A DNA stretch of 64,000 nt from NCBI RefSeq assembly GCF_001306415.1, contig NZ_LDJX01000002.1, forward strand, positions 558,001 to 622,000, in the 5' to 3' direction. The notes beneath the pieces were generated by a model. The model was not told the DNA's origin. It made no database searches and was given only the letters and a program-made list of their open reading frames with translations. The stretch is from Croceitalea dokdonensis DOKDO 023. GTDB taxonomy: Bacteria > Bacteroidota > Bacteroidia > Flavobacteriales > Flavobacteriaceae. A program made the position numbers and the translations under genes. Shown piece after piece: positions 59,157-64,000 of the stretch (within the stretch, counting starts at the first letter, position 1; each line of letters begins with the position of its first letter).

Positions 59157-59957
59157 ATGATTAAATTTTTTAGACTTATCCGACAAAAACTGCTCTCAAA
59201 CCCGCCCGAACATACCGGTTCCGCACGGGCGGGAAATCGTTTCTCAAAGTACTTGCTCTACGCCATTGGTGAAATTATTTTAGTAGTCATAGGCATTTTG
59301 ATTGCACTACAAATCAATAATTGGAATCTTACCAAACAAGACAGAAAAACAGAGCAAGAAAACCTTCTAGCGCTTCAAAAGGAGTTCTCTCATAATATCA
59401 CCATACTTCAAAAAGTTATCCTTCAGAATAATGAGAATATTTACAGCGCAGAAAAGATGATTCAATCGTTTAGCAAAACATCTAAAGACACCATTACAGA
59501 GCAAACAATGGCTATTTATGGCAGTAAAACCTTTGGTGTAGAAATAAATTTTGAGCCTGAAACTGGTGTTCTCACTGAGATCATAAGCTCCGGTCAATTA
59601 AAAATTATACAAAACAATGAGTTAAAACATAAGTTAGCTGGATTTAAAAGCAAGTTTCATGAAATTGAACAACAAGAAAAAGAAGTTCTAGAGTACCGAA
59701 ACATGGCTATTAAACAAATGATTAATGAAGCTAATATGGAAAGAGTTTATGCAGATTTAGGATTAAGGAAGACATATATTAATACTGAATTTGAGGTCAC
59801 CGGAGCCAAGGCTATGTTGAACTCACTACCTTTTTTAAACCAAATAGTTTTATATCAGTCCAGCTCAAATGTCACTAATCAGGCATTCTACGAACCCATG
59901 GAAAAAGAAATTGAATTGATACTGGAATTAATAGCTAAGCGAGTAAAGGAATTTTGA
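59157..59957 (+). CDS. DUF6090-type membrane protein, copy 12 with 33-nt in-frame insert
   Basis: A 266-residue paralogue. Between LLS and NRFSKYL it carries eleven extra residues (PPEHTGSARAG region), from a 33-base insert at 59201-59233. The membrane helix and C-terminal domain (KTEQENLLALQKEFSHNITIL ... IISSGQLKIIQNNELKHKLAGF) are intact. The C-terminal domain is related to copy 14 (LTDIISSGNLNLIQNEELRQKIASF), showing paired ancestry. Confidence 0.9.
   Translation: MIKFFRLIRQKLLSNPPEHTGSARAGNRFSKYLLYAIGEIILVVIGILIALQINNWNLTKQDRKTEQENLLALQKEFSHNITILQKVILQNNENIYSAEKMIQSFSKTSKDTITEQTMAIYGSKTFGVEINFEPETGVLTEIISSGQLKIIQNNELKHKLAGFKSKFHEIEQQEKEVLEYRNMAIKQMINEANMERVYADLGLRKTYINTEFEVTGAKAMLNSLPFLNQIVLYQSSSNVTNQAFYEPMEKEIELILELIAKRVKEF
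59201..59233 (+). repeat. In-frame 33-nt palindromic mini-repeat in copy 12
   Basis: CCCGCCCG and CGGGCGGG are perfect 8-bp arms around a 17-base centre. Removing these 33 bases restores TCA-AAA-AAT-CGT, the S-K-N-R seen in copy-1-like genes, so the insertion is precise and frame-preserving. It is GC-rich in an AT-rich gene. Confidence 0.85.
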
Positions 59958-60003
59958 TAAACACATCAATGATTGTACATCTGTCTCACCAATCCATTAA
60001 CCT

Positions 60004-60765
60004 ATGATAAAGTTCTTTCGAAAAATCCGCCAAAAACTACTTGCTGAAAACCGATTCAGTAAATACCTTCTTTATGCCATTGGCGAAATCATCTTGGTGG
60101 TCATTGGCATCTTGATTGCCCTTCAAATCAATAATTGGAATGAGAACATCAAATCCATAGCACTGGAAAAAGCCTACTACTGTAAAATTGCAGAGGACTT
60201 GCAGGTAGATATCAAAAATATAGATAGTTCAATGGTCACTATAGATAAGCGTTTAGAAAGTGCAGAACGGTTTTTAAAAAACCTTTTAAAAATTCAAAAG
60301 GATAAACAAGTTATTTTTAAAGACTTTATACCAACATTTAGGTATTATAAATTTATCCCAACTAAAGCAGCTATTGTAGATATTACGTCTTCTGGAAAAT
60401 TGGAAACGCTGCGCAATCAAACCTTGAAAAAAAGAATATTAAGCCATTACACAGAACAAGATAATGCACTACAAATTATTGATATAAATGACAAAGCGCA
60501 TAACCAAAAACTTTTTGAAATTGAAAGATTTGCAGATTTTGGATTTCAAGAAGTGCCAGAATATCAAAGCATAATTGATGAAGAATTGCAAGGATTATTG
60601 TCTAGTACACAATGGCAACAGAACCCAAATGACGAGCTATTTGTAAAAATTAAGGATGTTATGATTTTAGGTATACTTAGAACTCAACGTGAAAAAGAGC
60701 TTCTTACAGCCATTAAAGCTGGTGCCGAAGAATTGAGTGGTTGGTTAGTTGAAAACTGCAATTGA
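60004..60765 (+). CDS. DUF6090-type membrane protein, copy 13
   Basis: A 253-residue intact paralogue that serves as the template for reading the frameshift in copy 9: the two share KAYYCKIAEDLQVDIKNID / TYYCKISEDLKTDLENID, then IPTKAAIVDITSSGKLE and the C-terminal region with SSTQWQQNPND and LLTAIKAGAEEL. The motif SSGKL is present. It ends one base before the start of copy 14. Confidence 0.92.
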   Translation: MIKFFRKIRQKLLAENRFSKYLLYAIGEIILVVIGILIALQINNWNENIKSIALEKAYYCKIAEDLQVDIKNIDSSMVTIDKRLESAERFLKNLLKIQKDKQVIFKDFIPTFRYYKFIPTKAAIVDITSSGKLETLRNQTLKKRILSHYTEQDNALQIIDINDKAHNQKLFEIERFADFGFQEVPEYQSIIDEELQGLLSSTQWQQNPNDELFVKIKDVMILGILRTQREKELLTAIKAGAEELSGWLVENCN

Positions 60766-60766
60766 T

Positions 60767-61552
60767 ATGATTAAATTCTTCCGCCATATCCGCAAAAGAT
60801 TAATTAACCACAACCAAACGGGTAAACCTGCCTTGCCGGCAGGCAGGTATTTTAAATACGCTATAGGCGAGATATTCCTTGTAGTTATTGGGATTTTGAT
60901 TGCGTTACAAATAAATAATCTCAATAACAATAGACAGCAAAGAAAAATAGAGCGCACTTATTTATCATCACTAAAATCTGAATTTAAAACTAACCTAAAT
61001 AAAATTGATGACTGTCTCACAAAAAATAAAAATCTAATAAATTCGGTTGAGAACATGCTATCATTATTTGATACTACTATTCGGGACACCGTTAGTGAAA
61101 AAGTAGTGTCCGACATTATATACTCAGTATTTAAAGGAGATGCAACATACACACCTTCAAAAGGAGTCTTAACTGATATTATTAGCTCTGGGAATCTTAA
61201 TCTAATTCAAAATGAAGAACTAAGACAAAAAATCGCATCTTTCGAGAGCACATTGGATTATTTAAAAATACAAGAAAACTATACGCTTACAACGAAAGGG
61301 ATAATGTTACAGCAATTAAATAAATATGGAAGTGTACGGAGAGTTTTAGCAAACAGAGGTCTCAATTTTAAGTATAAATCAATTTCTGACAATTCAAAAA
61401 ATACAGGGGTTTTTGGTTTAATTGAATTTGAAAACAATCTTTTGGACTACTATCTAACCATTCAGGCGACTAATGGACCAAGATTTTTTGGCGGAATAAA
61501 GGAGCAAATAGAGCAAATTTTGGTTGACCTTGAATTGGAGATAAAAAAGTAA
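60767..61552 (+). CDS. DUF6090-type membrane protein, copy 14
   Basis: A 261-residue paralogue and the last of the array. An ATG 18 bases upstream is rejected in favour of the alignment start MIKFFRHIRKRLINHNQTGK. It has the PALPAGR insert before YFKYAIGEIFLVVIG. After the helix it reads QINNLNNN, so the near-invariant Trp of INNWN is changed. The C-terminal domain is related to copy 12. It is followed by a 108-base gap and the convergent glyS gene. Confidence 0.9.
   Translation: MIKFFRHIRKRLINHNQTGKPALPAGRYFKYAIGEIFLVVIGILIALQINNLNNNRQQRKIERTYLSSLKSEFKTNLNKIDDCLTKNKNLINSVENMLSLFDTTIRDTVSEKVVSDIIYSVFKGDATYTPSKGVLTDIISSGNLNLIQNEELRQKIASFESTLDYLKIQENYTLTTKGIMLQQLNKYGSVRRVLANRGLNFKYKSISDNSKNTGVFGLIEFENNLLDYYLTIQATNGPRFFGGIKEQIEQILVDLELEIKK
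60827..60847 (+). repeat. In-frame 21-nt palindromic mini-repeat in copy 14
   Basis: Seven codons (PALPAGR) with arms CCTGCC and GGCAGG at the same codon position as in copy 9, differing by two bases from it. It lies in the linker between the basic N-terminal helix and the membrane helix. Confidence 0.85.
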
Positions 61553-61660
61553 CGAAAGTGAACCAGCGTTTACATTTGCTTGTAGGTTTAAGGCACACTA
61601 AAACAGTAATACTTATCAATGGCCAAAGATTCCACAACGGAATCATACAAAGCAAGATGC

Positions 61661-63202
61661 TTAAATCCGCTTTAACCATTCCCGCATATCCACCTCTTTG
61701 GCAATGATGCCCTTTACCTTATCCAGCTTAACACGCTGCTGTTCCATGCTGTCCCGGTGGCGAATGGTCACTGTTTCATCTTCCAAGGTCTGGTGGTCCA
61801 CGGTAACGCAAAATGGCGTTCCATTGGCATCCTGCCTGCGGTAACGGCGCCCTACTGCATCCTTTTCATCATACGCAACGTTAAAATCCCACTTTAATTC
61901 ATCTACCAACTTTTTGGCCACTTCTGGCAAGCCATCACGTTTTAGCAAAGGTAAAATAGCAGCTTTGGTAGGGGCCAATACGGCTGGTAATTTTAACACG
62001 GTTCGTGTTGTGTTGTTGTCCAATTCTTCTTCTAGCAGGGAATTGGAAAAAACCGCTAGAAACATGCGGTCCAATCCAATGGAAGTTTCTAACACATAGG
62101 GCACATAGCTTTTGTTTTCTTCGGGGTCAAAATATTGCAGTTTTTTACCAGAATGTTTTTCATGTTGACTTAAATCAAAATCCGTTCTGGAATGGATACC
62201 TTCCAGCTCCTTAAACCCAAATGGGAACTTGAATTCGATATCCGATGCCGCATCTGCATAATGGGCCAATTTTTCGTGGTCATGAAAGCGGTAGTTATCC
62301 GCGCCCATGCCCAATGACAAATGCCAGTTAAGACGTTTTTCTTTCCAAGTATCGTACCACTCCTTTTGCGTACCGGGCTTTATGAAAAATTGCATTTCCA
62401 TTTGCTCAAACTCACGCATCCTAAAAATAAACTGCCTTGCTACAATTTCATTTCTAAAAGCTTTCCCTGTTTGGGCAATACCAAAGGGAATTTTCATCCT
62501 CCCGGACTTCTGCACGTTCAAGAAATTCACAAAAATGCCTTGTGCTGTTTCGGGCCTCAGATACAGGTCCATGGCAGAATCTGCGGAAGCACCCAGCTTG
62601 GTGCCAAACATAAGGTTAAACTGTTTTACATCTGTCCAGTTCTTGGAACCTGATAATGGGCATGCGATTTCCAATTCCTCAATCAGCGCTTTGACATCGG
62701 CCAAATCTTCATTTTCCAATGATTTCCCCAGACGTTTAAGAATTCCGTCTGCCTTGGCTTGGTAATCCAATACCCGCTGATTGGTTTCCAGAAACTGTTG
62801 CTTGTTAAAACTATCACCAAAACGCTTTGCAGCCTTATTTACCTCTTTATCTATCTTGGACTCAATCTTGGCGACATAATCCTCTACCAAAACATCTGCC
62901 CTATACCGCTTTTTTGAATCTTTGTTGTCAATCAAAGGGTCATTAAAGGCATCTACGTGACCAGAGGCTTTCCAAGTGGTTGGGTGCATGAATATGGCAG
63001 CATCCAACCCAACGATATTATCATTGAGCTGTACCATGGCCTGCCACCAATATTCCCGAATGTTCTTTTTGAGTTCTACCCCATTTTGGGCATAGTCATA
63101 GACTGCACTTAAACCGTCATAAATTTCACTGGATTGGAAAACATAGCCGTATTCCTTAGCATGTGAAATTACCTTCTTAAAAATGTCTTCTTGGTTTGCC
63201 AT
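61661..63202 (-). CDS. glyS: Glycyl-tRNA synthetase
   Basis: A 513-residue class II synthetase of the alpha2 type, which charges tRNA-Gly. The start at MANQEDIFKKVISHAKEYGYVFQSSEIYDGL matches the family; an ATG 18 bases upstream adds no homologous residues. Class II motif 1 and 2 regions are visible (LYLRPETAQGIFVNFLNVQKSGRMKIPFGIAQTGKAFRNEI, RMREFEQMEMQFF) and motif 3 (VLETSIGLDRMFLAVF), followed by the anticodon-binding domain (LAPTKAAILPLLKRDGLPEVA, YRRQDANGTPFCVTVDHQ). The gene is convergent with the DUF6090 array, and its 3' end marks the array's right boundary. Confidence 0.97.
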   Translation of the reverse strand: MANQEDIFKKVISHAKEYGYVFQSSEIYDGLSAVYDYAQNGVELKKNIREYWWQAMVQLNDNIVGLDAAIFMHPTTWKASGHVDAFNDPLIDNKDSKKRYRADVLVEDYVAKIESKIDKEVNKAAKRFGDSFNKQQFLETNQRVLDYQAKADGILKRLGKSLENEDLADVKALIEELEIACPLSGSKNWTDVKQFNLMFGTKLGASADSAMDLYLRPETAQGIFVNFLNVQKSGRMKIPFGIAQTGKAFRNEIVARQFIFRMREFEQMEMQFFIKPGTQKEWYDTWKEKRLNWHLSLGMGADNYRFHDHEKLAHYADAASDIEFKFPFGFKELEGIHSRTDFDLSQHEKHSGKKLQYFDPEENKSYVPYVLETSIGLDRMFLAVFSNSLLEEELDNNTTRTVLKLPAVLAPTKAAILPLLKRDGLPEVAKKLVDELKWDFNVAYDEKDAVGRRYRRQDANGTPFCVTVDHQTLEDETVTIRHRDSMEQQRVKLDKVKGIIAKEVDMREWLKRI

Positions 63203-63239
63203 GGGGCAAATGTAAAACAATGCCCAAAAAGAGGGAAAG

Positions 63240-64000
63240 TTATTTTAGCTGAAATTCTGAAGAAGAAAGTAAGCGCTCATCTTCAAAAACATTGAGGGTA
63301 TATATTCCCGGCTCCAACGAGCCTTCCGGTACCGTGATGGCATCGCAGATGCTTATTTCCTTACCGTCATACATGACCTCGGTACGCTTGCTATAGGTAT
63401 TACCGGCCACATTGACCACATTGGCGTTATGCTCTATCACCTTCATTTCAGGAGTTAGAAACTGTAAATACAGCACTTTGATGTCACTATCATTGCTTGC
63501 ATCTCCCAAAATGGTAACGCAACCCCTTAATTTTTCAATGGTAGAGGCCTTATTGGTCTTTAACGGCCTACCAGAGCGTACCCTAAACCCTGAGCCCTCT
63601 GGATTTTGTAGTTTTAGGTAGCTCTTTATTTTTAGTTCTTTGGCCAGTTCCTTGTTCTTTAAACGTGCAAGGGCCTCTGCCTCTTGCAAGGAGCTAGTGA
63701 CCCCTTTTAACTCTTCAATCTGTTTTCTGGTACGTTCGTATTTTTCTGCAAGAAGGGTATTGTTGTATTGTAAAAAGTTATTCTTCACCTTTAGGCTATC
63801 AAACTGCATCTCCAATTTCCTGAGTGCCTTTTGGCTGTCCCGGAGTTTGGCAATGCTAAAGTTTAACCTACCCACAGAATCCAACAATTGTTGCACCTCA
63901 CTTTGGGAATCCCGTAAATCTATTTCATTGATTTCGTTTTCAGCTGATAATCGGTTCAATTCCGTTTTGATCAGGGTCATTTCCTTTACCAACAACTTCT
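63240..64000 (-). CDS. Coiled-coil protein, 5' part cut by window edge
   Basis: The frame is open to the right edge, so the N-terminus is missing. The visible ~253 residues start with a long coiled coil (LNRLSAENEINEIDLRDSQSEVQQLLDSVGRLNFSIAKLRDSQKAL ... LKNKELAKELKIKSY, about 110 residues), then a beta-rich domain (GFRVRSGRPLKTNKASTIEKLRGCVTI ... VLYLQFLTPEMKVIEHNANVV ... EPGIYTLNVFEDERLLSSSEFQLK). Its product may be a periplasmic or cytoplasmic spacer protein; genes of this shape beside glyS are often loosely called 'chromosome partitioning protein' in flavobacteria, which the sequence does not support. Confidence 0.7.
   Translation of the reverse strand, partial: KLLVKEMTLIKTELNRLSAENEINEIDLRDSQSEVQQLLDSVGRLNFSIAKLRDSQKALRKLEMQFDSLKVKNNFLQYNNTLLAEKYERTRKQIEELKGVTSSLQEAEALARLKNKELAKELKIKSYLKLQNPEGSGFRVRSGRPLKTNKASTIEKLRGCVTILGDASNDSDIKVLYLQFLTPEMKVIEHNANVVNVAGNTYSKRTEVMYDGKEISICDAITVPEGSLEPGIYTLNVFEDERLLSSSEFQLK

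Larger units (their letters stand above)
50377..61552 (+). repeat. Tandem array of 14 DUF6090-type paralogues
   Basis: Fourteen homologous genes lie head to tail on the plus strand. Each begins with nearly the same ~150 bases (MIKFF[RK].IR..L, then GEI.LVV.GI.IAL.I..WN) while downstream sequence diverges. A short SSG.L..I.N..L motif near residue 128-136 occurs in all. The array is more AT-rich than its flanks. Individual copies are listed separately as copies 1-14. Confidence 0.95.

Noticed and set aside
50377-61552. Array considered as a mobile element or CRISPR-like repeat block
   Set aside because: No transposase, integrase, target-site duplication or spaced direct repeats of CRISPR size were seen; the repeats are coding paralogues.

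Overview
The window is bacterial chromosomal DNA from a member of the Bacteroidota, almost certainly a (probably marine) Flavobacteriaceae. The evidence is family content (CarboxypepD_reg TonB-dependent receptors, DUF4270 lipoprotein, a single-domain GT5 'starch synthase' beside panC, propeller-type sensor kinase, DUF6090 proteins), the absence of clear Shine-Dalgarno sites, and several start-proximal TAnnTTTG boxes typical of the Bacteroidota sigma factor. No rRNA, tRNA, CRISPR, IS or prophage was seen. The genus cannot be fixed from sequence reading alone.

Layout. 1-1.1 kb: flotillin (cut by the window edge) plus NfeD pair. 1.2-9.5 kb: a loose biotin locus with a ketosynthase, bioA, bioD and bioF, two small DUF2007 zinc-ribbon proteins inside the bioF-bioD operon, and interleaved Coa1-like, SMP-30 and GT39-like genes. 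9.6-12.7 kb: DUF2975/XRE regulator pair with a striking inverted-repeat operator, a small membrane protein and an exported beta-helix protein. 12.9-16.9 kb: NarL-type response regulator, lipoprotein and membrane protein facing a divergent TPR histidine kinase. 16.8-20.1 kb: an HTTM/SdpB-like membrane protein with a partner and small exported proteins. 20.3-36.7 kb: housekeeping (atpDC, TonB receptor, glmS, DUF4270/GT5, panC-panD, flippase-like LPG_synthase_TM protein, esterase-like protein, radA, aldo/keto reductase, xthA). 36.8-45.3 kb: outer-membrane protein, microprotein plus TonB receptor, vanadium haloperoxidase, VOC protein, katG, nucleoside-hydrolase-like protein. 45.5-50.3 kb: LuxR-type regulator, giant two-component propeller kinase and a RidA lipoprotein.

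50.4-61.6 kb is the remarkable part: a head-to-tail array of 14 paralogous genes of the DUF6090 type on the plus strand. Every copy has a nearly identical N-terminal module (a basic helix such as MIKFFRKIRQKLL followed by one membrane helix with an invariant Glu, GEI.LVV.GI.IAL.INNWN), while the roughly 200-residue C-terminal domain diverges strongly between copies except for a short SSG.L..I.N..L motif at a nearly fixed position (about residues 128-136). One copy is frameshifted, three carry in-frame palindromic mini-repeats at the same linker, two are preceded by homologous 97-bp leaders that look like aborted copies, and four gene junctions share the same 8-nt stop/start overlap. This looks like a locus that expands and diversifies by recombination at the conserved 5' module. 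Its function is unknown. The window closes with glyS and a coiled-coil protein cut by the right edge.
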